This document shows, in pieces, positions 9,293 to 21,830 of a stretch of 64,000 bases of DNA. Numbering within the stretch: the stretch's first letter is position 1; each line of letters opens with the position of its first letter. The translations under genes and the position numbers were made by a program. Under the pieces are notes generated by a model, which ran no database searches, was not told where the DNA came from, and was given only the letters and a program-made list of their open reading frames with translations. The DNA is from Thiobacillus denitrificans ATCC 25259 (lineage in GTDB: Bacteria; Pseudomonadota; Gammaproteobacteria; Burkholderiales; Thiobacillaceae), in the NCBI RefSeq assembly GCF_000012745.1, contig NC_007404.1:1054001-1118000 (forward strand), in the 5' to 3' direction.

Positions 9293-10143
9293 CGTGCGGG
9301 CCTCCGCTCGGGCGCTTCGAGGAAGCGCTGCGTGAGCTCGAGCAGTTCGAACTCGTGGGTCCCGTCCATGAAGTGGCTGGCGCCGGGCACGATCACCATC
9401 GGCACCTGGATGTGGCGTAGCGCCTTCAGCCAGCCGCGGCCCAGGCGCTCGTCGGCGTCGCCCATGATGAGCAGGGTGTCGACCGGCGACCGCTTGAGTG
9501 CGGCCAGCACGCGCGAGGGATCCCATTGCAGGTAGGACAGCAGGCTCTCGGGCGTCGAGGTGTAGTTTCGGCAGAACGAGAGCGAGCGGGTCACGAGATC
9601 GCGCTGTCCGTTCTGCGCACGGCTTTGCATGTCGGCAATGAGCGGCTGGCGCGGGAGCGCCCCGATCTGCGCGTCGACCAGCGAAGCGCCGACGTAGCCT
9701 TTCACCGCCGGGTCGGGGTTCTGGCTCAGGTAGGCGAGAAGCTGCAGGCTGCCGAAGCTGTGCCCGACGAGGACGATCGAATCATGCCCGCGCGCTTTCA
9801 ACCAACTCACCCAGCGCGAGATCTCCATCAGATCCTGATCCATGCCGTGCCGGTGCGCGGCTTCGCAAGCCAGGCTGCGTGTGCGGTTCGGAATGTCGAG
9901 GCTCAGTGTCGGCGCGAGCACGGTGAACCCGGCGCTCTGCAACCCGCGGCCCAGCGTCGCGATCGTGGGGAATTCGCGGGTTTGCAGGAAACCGTGCAGC
10001 AGCAGGACCGCCGGTTTCCCGCGCTCGCCGACCACATACTCGGCGCTCGCCGTGATGGCGGGCCGCATCTGCTGCTCGACGATCGCTGCCTGAGCAGCGG
10101 GAACAAAAGCGGAGAGCAGCAGGCAGAACAAATGAAATCGCAT
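9289..10143 (-). CDS. Secreted alpha/beta hydrolase
   Basis: This 284-residue alpha/beta-hydrolase-fold protein has a signal peptide (MRFHLFCLLLSAFVPAAQA). LLLHGFLQT forms the oxyanion region, GHSFGS contains the nucleophile serine, GDADERL supplies the likely acid and GASHF the histidine. The substrate is unknown; DUF3530-like or esterase-type proteins are possible. The gene overlaps the downstream GGDEF-EAL gene by 4 nt (TTGA), so the two are made together. That hints that the periplasmic enzyme and the sensor cyclase serve one response. Confidence 0.82.
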   Translation of the reverse strand: MRFHLFCLLLSAFVPAAQAAIVEQQMRPAITASAEYVVGERGKPAVLLLHGFLQTREFPTIATLGRGLQSAGFTVLAPTLSLDIPNRTRSLACEAAHRHGMDQDLMEISRWVSWLKARGHDSIVLVGHSFGSLQLLAYLSQNPDPAVKGYVGASLVDAQIGALPRQPLIADMQSRAQNGQRDLVTRSLSFCRNYTSTPESLLSYLQWDPSRVLAALKRSPVDTLLIMGDADERLGRGWLKALRHIQVPMVIVPGASHFMDGTHEFELLELTQRFLEAPERRPAR

Positions 10144-10265
10144 GTCGAACTGCTACGGGGAGATATCCGGACCTAACGACAGAATGGGGGCAAAACTAAA
10201 GGGGCGGACGCCCGGGGCCTTGCCTACCCGATGGTAAACTCGATGCCGCTCAATCCGGTCTCGAC

Positions 10266-12197
10266 ATGTCCGATCTGACCCACTTTTTTTCTCCGGAAGG
10301 CGCCTGCGCGGCGGTTCTCCCGGGGTGGCGCGCGCGCCCGCAGCAGCTCGCCATGGCCGAGGCGGTCGAGCGCGCGATCGCCGGCAATCTGACCTTGCTC
10401 GCCGAGGCCGGGACCGGCACGGGAAAGACGCTCGCCTACCTCATCCCCGCCCTGCGCTCGGGCGGCAAGGTAGTGATCTCGACCGGTACCAAGGCGCTGC
10501 AGGATCAGCTCTTCCATCGCGATCTGCCGGCCGCGCGCCGCGCGCTGAAGTCGCCGGTCAAGGTGGCACTGCTCAAGGGGCGTGCCAATTACGTCTGCCA
10601 CCATCATCTGCAGCGCAACCTGGCGGACGGCCGTTTTGCCCACCGCGACGACGCCGCGTGGTTGCAGAAGATCGCACGCTTCGCCGAGGCGAGCGCCAGC
10701 GGCGACCGGGCCGAGGCCGAGGGCATTCCCGAGGACGCGACGGCCTGGCAATACGCCGTGTCGACTCGCGACACCTGCCTCGGCAGCGAGTGCGCACACT
10801 TCAAGGACTGTTTCGTCATGGCGGCGCGCAAGGCCGCGCTCGACGCCGAGGTCGTCGTGGTCAACCACCACTTGTTCTTTGCCGACCTCTGGCTCAAGGA
10901 CGAAGGCGTCGCCGAACTGCTGCCGGCCTGCAACACGGTGATTCTCGACGAGGCCCATCAGCTCGCCGAAACCGCCGCGCAGTTCTTCGGCGAAACGCTG
11001 TCGACGGCCCAGCTGCTCGATCTGGCCGGCGACACCAAGCGTCTGGCGGCGGTCAAGGCCGGCGATTTTCCGGCCCTGCGGCGTGCGGCCGAGGATCTGG
11101 CCAAGGCCGCGCGCGATCTGCGTCTCGCCTTGCCGCAAAACCCGCTCAAGTCGACGCTCGCCGAAATTGGGCGCCACGAAAAATGGCCGGACGCGCTGGC
11201 GGGGCTATCGACCGCGCTCGGCGCTGCGCGCAAGCTGCTCGAAACCCAGGCCGAGCGCGATGCCGACCTCAAGAATTGTCACGAGCGCGCAGAGGCGCTT
11301 GCCGCGACGCTCGATCGGTGGCGGCGCGACGACGAACCTGACGCCCCCCGGGTGCGCTGGCTCGAGACCACGATGAGTTCGCTGCTGCTGCATGCCACGC
11401 CGCTTTCGGTCGGCAGCCTGTTCGGCGCCAAGCTCACCGAACGTGCGCAGGCGTGGATCCTGACCTCGGCGACACTGTCGGTCGGCGGCGACTTCAGCCA
11501 CCTGAAAACCCGGCTCGGCATCGAGGAGGCGGAAACCCTCTGCGTCGACAGCCCCTTCGACTACCCGCGGCAGGGCGTGCTCTACGTGCCGCCGAACCTG
11601 CCCGCGCCGAATACGCCGAGCTTCACCGAGGCGGTCGTCGACGCCGCGTTGCCGGTGCTCGAAATCAGCCAGGGGCGCGCCTTCATTCTGTTCACGAGCT
11701 TGCGCGCACTGGAAAAGGCGCGCGAATTGCTCGCTGCCGCGTTCACGTTCCGCGGCTGGGCGTTTCCCTTGCTGGTGCAGGGAGAGGCGCCGAAAAACGA
11801 ACTGCTCGCACGTTTCCAGCAATCCGGCAACGCCGTCCTGCTCGGCAGCCAGAGCTTCTGGGAGGGCGTCGACATGCCGGGCGACGTGCTCTCTGTCGTC
11901 ATCATCGACAAGCTGCCCTTCCAGCCGCCCGACGATCCCGTCGTCGCAGCCCGCATCGCGCATCTCGAGAAAAGCGGCGGCAAGCCCTTCATGGACTACC
12001 AGCTGCCGCACGCGGCGATCAGCCTCAAGCAGGGGGCGGGGCGGCTGATTCGCACCGAGACCGATCGGGGGGTGCTGATGATTTGTGATACGCGGCTGGC
12101 GGAGAAGCCGTACGGGCGCTTGCTGCTCAATGCGCTGCCGGCGATGACGCGGACGCGGAAGCTGGAGGTGGTGGAGCGGTTTTTTTGCGGCGCATGA
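10266..12197 (+). CDS. yoaA: ATP-dependent DNA helicase, DinG/YoaA family, with iron-sulfur cysteines
   Basis: This is an XPD-like superfamily 2 helicase of 643 residues, probably acting in DNA repair. Walker A is at 48-55 (AGTGTGKT) and the DEAH box at 228-231. Four cysteines at 111, 171, 176 and 182 are placed as in the 4Fe-4S domain of the DinG/YoaA group. The C-terminal helicase motifs include LLGSQSFWEGVD and QGAGRLIRTETDRG. It is divergent from the hydrolase gene across 122 nt and is followed by the large palindrome. Confidence 0.9.
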   Translation: MSDLTHFFSPEGACAAVLPGWRARPQQLAMAEAVERAIAGNLTLLAEAGTGTGKTLAYLIPALRSGGKVVISTGTKALQDQLFHRDLPAARRALKSPVKVALLKGRANYVCHHHLQRNLADGRFAHRDDAAWLQKIARFAEASASGDRAEAEGIPEDATAWQYAVSTRDTCLGSECAHFKDCFVMAARKAALDAEVVVVNHHLFFADLWLKDEGVAELLPACNTVILDEAHQLAETAAQFFGETLSTAQLLDLAGDTKRLAAVKAGDFPALRRAAEDLAKAARDLRLALPQNPLKSTLAEIGRHEKWPDALAGLSTALGAARKLLETQAERDADLKNCHERAEALAATLDRWRRDDEPDAPRVRWLETTMSSLLLHATPLSVGSLFGAKLTERAQAWILTSATLSVGGDFSHLKTRLGIEEAETLCVDSPFDYPRQGVLYVPPNLPAPNTPSFTEAVVDAALPVLEISQGRAFILFTSLRALEKARELLAAAFTFRGWAFPLLVQGEAPKNELLARFQQSGNAVLLGSQSFWEGVDMPGDVLSVVIIDKLPFQPPDDPVVAARIAHLEKSGGKPFMDYQLPHAAISLKQGAGRLIRTETDRGVLMICDTRLAEKPYGRLLLNALPAMTRTRKLEVVERFFCGA

Positions 12198-12310
12198 GGG
12201 TTCGCCGGTTGGTGCGAGGGATGCGAAGCAAAGTGGTTGAGTTTGGGCGCGGAGCAGTGGTTAGGTTTCGCTGGACTGCTGACCGTTGGCCGGGGGTTGC
12301 CCGGCGGCAA

Positions 12311-12342
12311 GTTACTTTTCTTGTCTCGCCAAGAAAAGTAAC
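12311..12342. repeat. Hairpin within the left arm of the palindrome
   Basis: A perfect 13-bp stem, GTTACTTTTCTTG / CAAGAAAAGTAAC, encloses the loop TCTCGC. It lies 114 nt after yoaA and could also end that transcript. Confidence 0.75.
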
Positions 12343-12821
12343 CAAAAGAAGGCGACCCCGACATCCCCGAAACCCCGAAGCTCAAGCGCGCCGGGCGGGC
12401 GGCAAAGAACTCGCCCCGCTTGTGCTGTTATTAATTTGATTTTCGTGAGCGGGGCTCAGACACCTTTGCCGCTGATCCGCCCGACGCACTTGAGCTTCGG
12501 CGGGGCTGTGAGGGGAGAAAAGTCAAAACCAGGGCGCGATGCGGTGGCGGTTTGTGTGCTTGCGGGGAGGCTGCCTGCCGTGAACGTTACCGCGAAGCAC
12601 TCGATCCGGTTGCTTCGGTCGCTATCGATCACACTGGTTTTGACTTTTCCCCTTACGACCACGCCGAGAATTGGCCCTGCGGGGCGGATCAGCGGCGAAG
12701 GTGTTTGAGCCCCGCGCACAAAAATTAACTTAGCCCAGCAAAAGCGGGGCGAGTTCTTCGACGCCCGCCCGGCAGGGCTAATTCTCGGGAATTCGTGGCC
12801 GTCGGGGTCGCTTTTTCTTGG

Positions 12822-12855
12822 GTTACTTTCTTTTGGCGAGACAAAAGAAAGTGAC
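12822..12855. repeat. Hairpin within the right arm of the palindrome, with compensated base changes
   Basis: The 14-bp stem GTTACTTTCTTTTG / CAAAAGAAAGTGAC has one G-T mismatch and encloses the loop GCGAGA. The stem bases differ from those of the left-arm hairpin, but both sides changed together so pairing is kept, while the loop is the exact complement. This indicates selection on the folded form. Confidence 0.75.
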
Positions 12856-12988
12856 TTGCTGCCGGGCAACCCCCGGCCAACGGTTAGTACCCCGGTGAAG
12901 GTTTAACCACTACCGTGCCGCGCGTCTAACCACGCCGTGGACCGCGGGCGGCTTCGCTGGTTCACCATGGCGGCGCGGGGTCGCGACT

Positions 12989-13444
12989 TCACAGCCCCTG
13001 CACAAACCCCAGCACCTCCGCCGCATGCCCCGGCGCCTTCAACCCGCGCCAGCTCTTCACGAGCTTGCCGTTCACGTCGAACACGAAGGTGCTCCGCTCG
13101 ACGCCGCGCACCTGCTTGCCGTACATGTTCTTCAATTTCATCACGCCGAACAGTTCGCAAACCTTCTCGTCGGTGTCGGCAAGGAGTTCGAACGGAAAAC
13201 CGTGCGCCGCCTTGAAGCCCTCGTGCGATTTCAGGCTGTCACGCGAGACGCCGACGACGATCGTGTTGGCTTTGGTGAATTCGGGATAGAGGTCGCGGAA
13301 TTCCTGGCCCTCGAGCGTACAGCCCGAGGTGTTGTCCTTCGGGTAGAAGTAGACCACGACATTCTTGCCGCGCTGCCCGGAAAGCTTGAAGGGCGTGTTG
13401 CCGGTCGTGGGGAGTTCGAAGTCCTGGATTTCGGGTTCGTTCAT
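12989..13444 (-). CDS. bcp: Thioredoxin-dependent peroxiredoxin (Bcp/PrxQ family)
   Basis: This 151-residue enzyme reduces hydroperoxides using thioredoxin. The peroxidatic cysteine is C42 in NTSGCTLEGQEF. The usual resolving cysteine five residues later is a glutamine here, and the alternative alpha-3 cysteine position is also empty. Only C96 (EKVCELFGV) remains, which is not the resolving residue in E. coli Bcp, so a 1-Cys mechanism is likely. It lies 19 nt downstream of the Smr-domain gene and in the same direction as trxB, whose product recycles its electron donor. Confidence 0.92.
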   Translation of the reverse strand: MNEPEIQDFELPTTGNTPFKLSGQRGKNVVVYFYPKDNTSGCTLEGQEFRDLYPEFTKANTIVVGVSRDSLKSHEGFKAAHGFPFELLADTDEKVCELFGVMKLKNMYGKQVRGVERSTFVFDVNGKLVKSWRGLKAPGHAAEVLGFVQGL

Positions 13445-13463
13445 TACGATCTTTCTCGATTTG

Positions 13464-14123
13464 CTAGCGGGTTGACGATTTGAGCAGCACGAGGACGGCG
13501 CCGGTGCCGCCGTCGACCGCGCGTGCCTGGCAGAAAGCGAGCACGTCGTCGCGCTGGGTCAGCCAGTGGCGGACCTTGTTTTTCAGAACCGGCAAGCGGT
13601 TCTTCGAGCGCAGGCCCTTGCCGTGGATGATCCGCACGCAGCGCCTGTCCTCGATCATGCAGCGGTTGAGGAAAGCCGCGAGCGCGACGCGGGCCTCGTC
13701 CGCGGTCAGACCGTGCAGGTCGAGCTCGGCGCGAATCACCCAGCCGCCGCGGCGCAGCTTGCGCAGGGCTGCCGAGGGAACGCCGGGGCGGACGAAGAAC
13801 AGCTCCTCGCCGGTAGACGCAGCCGCTTCCCAGTCCCACGGGTCGGAGAGGGCGTCGACGAGGACTTGGCGCTCGTCGCGCTGCCGCTGGCGGGCGATCG
13901 GCTTGAGGCGCGGGCGAGTGGGCTCGGCACGGCCGGCGGGCGGCAACGGGACGACGTCGGCGACCGCACGGCGGAAAAGCAGCCGTCCGTCGGCGGGCGC
14001 CGCCGGCTCAAGCGGGGTTTGGGGCGCCTGTTCCGGACGGCCAGGCTGTTCGTGCAGGACGCGGCGCACGCGCGCCAGCGCGTCGAACGCGGCTGGCGCG
14101 AGCGCGCTGCGACGCCGTTTCAT
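13464..14123 (-). CDS. Smr-domain protein (putative endonuclease)
   Basis: The 219-residue product has a C-terminal Smr domain (about 130-215) with the motifs LDLHGLTADEA and HGKGLRS and the final GGTGAVLVLL. The N-terminal half is basic and proline-rich without recognised domains. Smr domains are nickases or endonucleases in MutS2 and in stand-alone SmrA/SmrB proteins, some of which act on ribosome-bound mRNA. The gene starts 1 nt after the trxB stop, so it belongs to a trxB-smr-bcp operon. Confidence 0.88.
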   Translation of the reverse strand: MKRRRSALAPAAFDALARVRRVLHEQPGRPEQAPQTPLEPAAPADGRLLFRRAVADVVPLPPAGRAEPTRPRLKPIARQRQRDERQVLVDALSDPWDWEAAASTGEELFFVRPGVPSAALRKLRRGGWVIRAELDLHGLTADEARVALAAFLNRCMIEDRRCVRIIHGKGLRSKNRLPVLKNKVRHWLTQRDDVLAFCQARAVDGGTGAVLVLLKSSTR

Positions 14124-14124
14124 C

Positions 14125-17479
<3,355 letters not shown>

Positions 17480-17483
<4 letters not shown>

Positions 17484-18181
17484 AATTCTACGCACTGATA
17501 CCCGCTGCCGGCTCGGGCTCACGCATGGGCGGCGCGATCGAAAAGCAGTATATGGATGTCAACTCGGTGCCGATGATCGCGCACGCGATGATGGTGCTCG
17601 CGCGCGAGCCGCGCATCGCCCGAATTTTTGTTGTGCTCTCGCCGACCGACAAGCGCTGGAACAACTACGAATGGCAGGGCTGGGAGGAGCGCATCGAAGT
17701 CCTGCGCTGTGGCGGCGGGACCCGCGCCGAAACCGTGCTGAACGCGCTCGACGCCATCGCCGAGGTCTGCGACCCCGCTGACTGGGTGCTCGTGCACGAC
17801 GCCGCGCGGCCCTGTCTGCCCGACGAAATGCTCGGCAAGCTGCTCGACGAAGTTGCGGACGACCCGGTCGGCGGGTTGCTTGCGGTGCCGGTCGCCGACA
17901 CCCTCAAGCGCGCCGCTGGCGACACGTCATCGGGCACGCGGGTTGAGGCCACCGTGCCGCGTGCCGGCCTGTGGCAGGCGCAGACCCCGCAGATGTTCCG
18001 CCACGGCACGCTGACCGAAGCGCTGCGCGCGGCGGGCAGCGACATGACCGACGAGGCCTCGGCGATCGAGAAGCTCGGGCTGCAGCCGCAGCTCGTCGAA
18101 TCCGACAGCCGCAACCTCAAGGTCACCTATCCGCAGGACCTCGAACTCGCGAGCCTGATCCTGGGGAAGATGAATGCGTGA
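17480..18181 (+). CDS. ispD: 2-C-methyl-D-erythritol 4-phosphate cytidylyltransferase
   Basis: This enzyme catalyses the CTP-dependent third step of the MEP isoprenoid pathway. The 233-residue product has the nucleotide-binding start [11 protein letters not shown], followed by KQY, and the HDAARPC motif. It overlaps ftsK by 4 nt and ispF by 8 nt. The ispD-ispF pairing is common in proteobacteria; coupling to ftsK is less common. Confidence 0.95.
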
Positions 18182-18656
18182 GATGCGCGTCGGCCACGGT
18201 TACGACGTCCACGTGCTCGTCGAAAATCGCCGGCTCATCATCGGCGGGGTCGAGATTCCCTACGAGCGCGGCCTCGCGGGACATTCGGACGCCGACGTGC
18301 TGCTGCACGCGATCTGCGACGCGCTCCTGGGTGCGGTCGGGCTCGGCGACATCGGCCGGCATTTTCCGGACACCGACGCTGCGTTCGCCGGCATCGACAG
18401 CCGTATCCTGCTGCGCCGCGTCGCGCAGCAATTGAAAGAGCGCGCCTGGCAAGTCGGCAACGTTGACGCGACCATCATCGCCCAGGCGCCGAAGATGGCG
18501 CCGCACATCGCGCGCATGACCGCCCACATCGCCGACGATCTCGGCGTCGCGATCGACCGCGTCAACGTCAAGGCGACGACCACCGAAAGGCTCGGCTTCG
18601 CCGGCCGCGGCGAGGGCATCGCCGCCGAGGCCGTATGCCTGATCGAGCGTGGCTGA
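18174..18656 (+). CDS. ispF: 2-C-methyl-D-erythritol 2,4-cyclodiphosphate synthase
   Basis: This enzyme forms the cyclodiphosphate in the MEP pathway. The 160-residue product has metal-binding residues in GHGYDVH and in [18 protein letters not shown], and the C-terminal family motif [20 protein letters not shown]. The start overlaps ispD. An ATG three codons downstream is an equally possible start. Confidence 0.95.
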   Translation: MREMRVGHGYDVHVLVENRRLIIGGVEIPYERGLAGHSDADVLLHAICDALLGAVGLGDIGRHFPDTDAAFAGIDSRILLRRVAQQLKERAWQVGNVDATIIAQAPKMAPHIARMTAHIADDLGVAIDRVNVKATTTERLGFAGRGEGIAAEAVCLIERG

Positions 18657-19200
18657 CTCCCGCACGCCGGACGTCCCTTCCCTCCGCCTGTTCTTCGCCC
18701 TGTGGCCGGACGACGCCACCCGCGACGCGCTCGACCGCACCGGCAAGTGGCTGCATCGGCACTGGGGCGGGCGGCGCATGCGTGCCGAGACCCTGCACAT
18801 CACGCTCGCCTTTCTCGGCACGACGCCCGCCGACAGGCTCGACGCGCTTATTGGCTGCGCCGACGGCATAGCCGCCGAGCCCTTCGCGCTTGTGCTCGAC
18901 CGGCCCGGCTACTGGCGGCATAACCATGTCGGCTGGCTCGGCGCGAGTGAGGCGCCGCCGCCTCATCTCGCGCTCGTGACGGCGCTCAATGCCGCTCTCC
19001 AGGCGGGCGGTTTTCCGGTCGATGCACGTGCGCACGTGCCTCATGTCACGCTGTTGCGCAACACCGCCGGCGGCGACCTGCCCCTATGCAGGCCGGTAAG
19101 TTGGGCGGTCCCGGATTTCGTGCTCGTGAGATCCCGTACCGATCCCACAGGTGCGCAGTACGAAGTGATTCGACGCTGGCTGCTGGTCCATCCTAAATGA
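18649..19200 (+). CDS. thpR: RNA 2',3'-cyclic phosphodiesterase (2'-5' RNA ligase family)
   Basis: This 183-residue 2H-phosphoesterase has two HxTx motifs, HITL near residue 50 and HVTL near residue 127, which form the active site that opens 2',3'-cyclic phosphates. The start is GTG at 18649, overlapping ispF by 8 nt, so it is the fourth gene of an unbroken overlapping run ftsK-ispD-ispF-thpR. Its cellular substrate is not evident. Confidence 0.88.
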   Translation: MADSRTPDVPSLRLFFALWPDDATRDALDRTGKWLHRHWGGRRMRAETLHITLAFLGTTPADRLDALIGCADGIAAEPFALVLDRPGYWRHNHVGWLGASEAPPPHLALVTALNAALQAGGFPVDARAHVPHVTLLRNTAGGDLPLCRPVSWAVPDFVLVRSRTDPTGAQYEVIRRWLLVHPK

Positions 19201-19426
19201 GAGCCAGGGAACCGAGTCGGCGACGCTGGAAATGAGCTGTCTGGCCCTTTGCGTGCCCTGAAATGATCGGTTGATCGCCTACCTGTGTGCTCCGCACGCG
19301 CTCGTGCTTCAGAAAGAGGCCAGCCACCGCCTGCGCCCTAAAGTCTCTCGGCCCCGCACCCGTTATGTGATCGGACGACTCCACTCTCAACGGGCTGCCG
19401 CGCATCCCGCCTCGACGTCCCCCCTA

Positions 19427-21463
19427 ATGTTTCGATTAAGTCGCTATTACTCGATTGCCAGCCTCGTCGGCATATCGATCGTCGTGGTGGTGCTGTCCTG
19501 GTTTTACCGTCAGCTGGCCATCGAGACCCTGCTCGCACACCAGACCCGTTCCAACGTCGACCTGACCCGTAGCTATGCGAACGCGATCTGGCACCGGTTC
19601 GATGCATTCGTGTCGGCCTCGGGCGAGTGGTCCGCAGAAGATCTCAGGCGACGGCCCGAGGTGGCATCCTTGCACGCCGCGACCTTGGCGCAGATGCATG
19701 GCATGAATGTCGTCAAGGTCAAGGTGTACAACCTGTCCGGGACGACGGTGTACTCGTCCGAAGCCGGCCAGATCGGCGAGGATAAACACGACAATCCGGG
19801 CTTTCTCAGCGCGCGTGCCGGCAAGCCGGCGAGCGAAATCGTGTTTCGCGACCAGTTTTACGCCTTTGAGGAGGTGATCGCCGATCGCAATCTGATCGCG
19901 ACCTATCTGCCGATTCACGAGCACGGCAACGGGCCCGTCAAGGCCGTGTTCGAGGTGTACACGGACGTCACGCCACTGGTCGCGAAAATGGAGGCGACGC
20001 AGACGAAGATCATCACGGGCGTCGTGCTGGCGCTGGCACTGCTTTACCTGTTCCTGTTCTTGATCGTCCGCCGCGCCGACCAGATCATCACGCGACAGGA
20101 CCGGGAGCGGCAGGACAACGAGCAGCGGATCCGCCATCAGGCCTTCCACGACTCGCTGACGGGCCTGCCGAACCGCAACAGTTTCTTGGAGCACATCTCC
20201 GAAGCGATCGACCGGTCGAAACGCTCAGGCAACCCCGGCGCCTTGTTGTTCCTGGATCTCGACCGCTTCAAGCTGGTCAACGACAGTCTTGGCCACGATG
20301 CGGGTGATCAGTTGCTGCGGATCACCGCTTCGCGGATTCAGAAATGCCTTCGCGAGACCGACATGGCCTTCCGCATGAGCGGGGACGAGTTCGTGGTCAT
20401 TCTTGAAAGCGTGGACAAGGGCGAGCACGCCGCGCTGGCCGCGCAGCGCGTCATGCAGGAGATGGCTGTGCCCATGTCGCTCAGCGGCTGCGAAGTGATC
20501 GTAAATGTCAGCATAGGCATCACGACTTTCGCTGGCGACAGCGCCGACGTTCAGGCCCTGCTGAAAGAAGCGGACTCCGCGATGTATCGCGCCAAGCAGG
20601 TCGGCCAAAACCATTACGAGTTCCATACGCCGGACATGAACAGTGCCGCGCATGAACGGCTATCGATGGAAACGGATTTGCAGCGCGCCCTGCAGAACCA
20701 GGAATTCGTCCTGCATTACCAGCCAAAAATCGACACCGCGACGAAAGCGATCGTCAGTGTCGAGGCGCTGCTACGCTGGAACCATCCCACTCGCGGCCTG
20801 GTGCTACCGAACACGTTCATACCCTTGCTGGAGGATACCGGACTGATTAACCCGGTCGGCGAATGGGTGCTGCTTCAGGCGGCCTGCCAGGCGCAGGCCT
20901 GGATCGACGCGGGCCTGGAGCCGATACGCATGTCCGTGAACATTTCGGCCAAGCAGTTCCGTAGCCACATTCTTGTCGAGACGGTACGACGCACGCTCGG
21001 CGCGTCGCAACTCGAATCACGCTATCTGGAGCTCGAACTTACCGAGAGCATGTTCATCGAGAACGCGGAACGCTCGATCCAGATAATGCAGGAATTGAAA
21101 TGTCTGGGTGTGAGTCTGTCCATCGATGATTTCGGTTCGGGGTATTCTTCGCTTGCCTATCTCAAGCAGTTTCCGGTCGACTACCTCAAGATCGACCGCT
21201 CGTTCGTCACCGATCTGGTGTCCAACAAAAAGGATGCGGCCATCGCGGTGGCGATCGCGGCGCTCGCGCACAGCCTGGACCTGAAGCTCGTGGCGGAAGG
21301 CGTCGAGGATCAGGCCCAGGTCGAGTTCCTCGAAAAACAGGGGTGCCATGAACTGCAGGGTTATCTGTTCGGTCGCCCGGTTTCCGCCGAAGAACTGGAA
21401 CAGGTGCTACGCCAAGCGGACCGTGGACAAGAGGCGCGGCGGCCGGTTGACACGGCCGCGTAA
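19427..21463 (+). CDS. Membrane GGDEF-EAL protein with a degenerate SGDEF active site
   Basis: This 678-residue c-di-GMP enzyme has membrane segments at about 9-27 and 195-214 flanking a periplasmic Cache-like sensor. The cyclase signature reads SGDEF (318-322) instead of GGDEF, with an intact inhibitory RxxD (RETD, 309-312). The EAL domain looks complete (EAL 446-448, IDDFGSGYSSL, EGVED). Phosphodiesterase activity is therefore the safer prediction, with cyclase activity possible. I chose ATG 19427, just before the first membrane segment. The frame extends 52 codons upstream into sequence that does not look coding. No clear ribosome binding site is visible. Confidence 0.85.
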   Translation: MFRLSRYYSIASLVGISIVVVVLSWFYRQLAIETLLAHQTRSNVDLTRSYANAIWHRFDAFVSASGEWSAEDLRRRPEVASLHAATLAQMHGMNVVKVKVYNLSGTTVYSSEAGQIGEDKHDNPGFLSARAGKPASEIVFRDQFYAFEEVIADRNLIATYLPIHEHGNGPVKAVFEVYTDVTPLVAKMEATQTKIITGVVLALALLYLFLFLIVRRADQIITRQDRERQDNEQRIRHQAFHDSLTGLPNRNSFLEHISEAIDRSKRSGNPGALLFLDLDRFKLVNDSLGHDAGDQLLRITASRIQKCLRETDMAFRMSGDEFVVILESVDKGEHAALAAQRVMQEMAVPMSLSGCEVIVNVSIGITTFAGDSADVQALLKEADSAMYRAKQVGQNHYEFHTPDMNSAAHERLSMETDLQRALQNQEFVLHYQPKIDTATKAIVSVEALLRWNHPTRGLVLPNTFIPLLEDTGLINPVGEWVLLQAACQAQAWIDAGLEPIRMSVNISAKQFRSHILVETVRRTLGASQLESRYLELELTESMFIENAERSIQIMQELKCLGVSLSIDDFGSGYSSLAYLKQFPVDYLKIDRSFVTDLVSNKKDAAIAVAIAALAHSLDLKLVAEGVEDQAQVEFLEKQGCHELQGYLFGRPVSAEELEQVLRQADRGQEARRPVDTAA

Positions 21464-21476
21464 GGCCGCGTTTTTT
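21453..21476 (+). terminator. Probable weak terminator after the GGDEF-EAL gene
   Basis: CGGCC and GGCCG pair around the stop codon, followed by CG and six T residues. The stem is short (5 bp). Confidence 0.45.
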
Positions 21477-21551
21477 CGTTACGGGATGCCGTGCATCACC
21501 AACAAGTATTTTTTCGCAGGTGACTGAGCACTGAAAAAAAGCGCCGCCGAC

Positions 21552-21581
21552 TCGACAGTCACAGCGGCTTTCGGTTATGAT
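21552..21581 (+). promoter_or_regulatory. Candidate promoter of tRNA-Val
   Basis: A TCGACA -35 (21552-21557) and a TATGAT -10 (21576-21581) are separated by 18 bp and end 12 nt before the mature tRNA. The same transcript may continue into thrS. Confidence 0.55.
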
Positions 21582-21593
21582 GCGCCCCGCATT

Positions 21594-21670
21594 AGGCGCG
21601 TAGCTCAGCTGGTTAGAGCACCACCTTGACATGGTGGGGGTCGTTGGTTCGAGTCCAATCGCGCCTACCA
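21594..21670 (+). tRNA. tRNA-Val (anticodon GAC)
   Basis: The 77-nt cloverleaf has acceptor arm AGGCGCG / CGCGCCT, D arm GCTC...GAGC, and anticodon stem CCACC / GGTGG with loop TTGACAT giving GAC. The T arm contains TTCGAGT and CCA is encoded. It closely resembles E. coli tRNA-Val(GAC). Confidence 0.97.
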
Positions 21671-21802
21671 ATATTCAGAGGGCCGGGATGGCCTGTGGGG
21701 GTTGCGAAATGTCACCGCGAACTAGCTCGGCTGTCACTGGATAAACACCCGGCGCACAGTCGTTCGCAGACGTTCTGCAATCTTGAAAAATGTAGTACCC
21801 CG

Positions 21803-21830
21803 AAAAGCGCGGCCGGTCCGCGCTTTTTTT
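21803..21830 (+). terminator. Intrinsic terminator immediately before thrS
   Basis: A 10-bp stem AAAAGCGCGG / CCGCGCTTTT with loop CCGGT runs into seven T residues. It ends 19 nt before the thrS start codon, leaving no room for a separate promoter after it. It ends the tRNA-Val transcript, acts as an attenuator of thrS, or does both. Confidence 0.75.

Larger units (their letters stand above)
12255..12913. repeat. Gene-free imperfect palindrome of about 660 bp (arms of roughly 270 bp)
   Basis: The segments 12283-12532 and 12634-12883 are inverted copies of each other, roughly 80% identical by eye, with weaker similarity out to about 12255 and 12913. They are separated by a central stretch of about 100 nt (12533-12633). 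The outer 30 nt of each arm (CCGTTGGCCGGGGGTTGCCC onwards) differ at one position, and the innermost AAAAGTCAAAACCAG repeats exactly. Each arm contains its own small hairpin. Open frames on both strands are arm-derived and look like no protein family. I see no gene and no transposase. It fills most of the gap between yoaA and bcp. Confidence 0.85.

Noticed and set aside
12286-12869. Two open frames of about 140 codons on opposite strands
   Set aside because: They read the two arms of the same inverted repeat and give near-identical, low-complexity peptides resembling no family.
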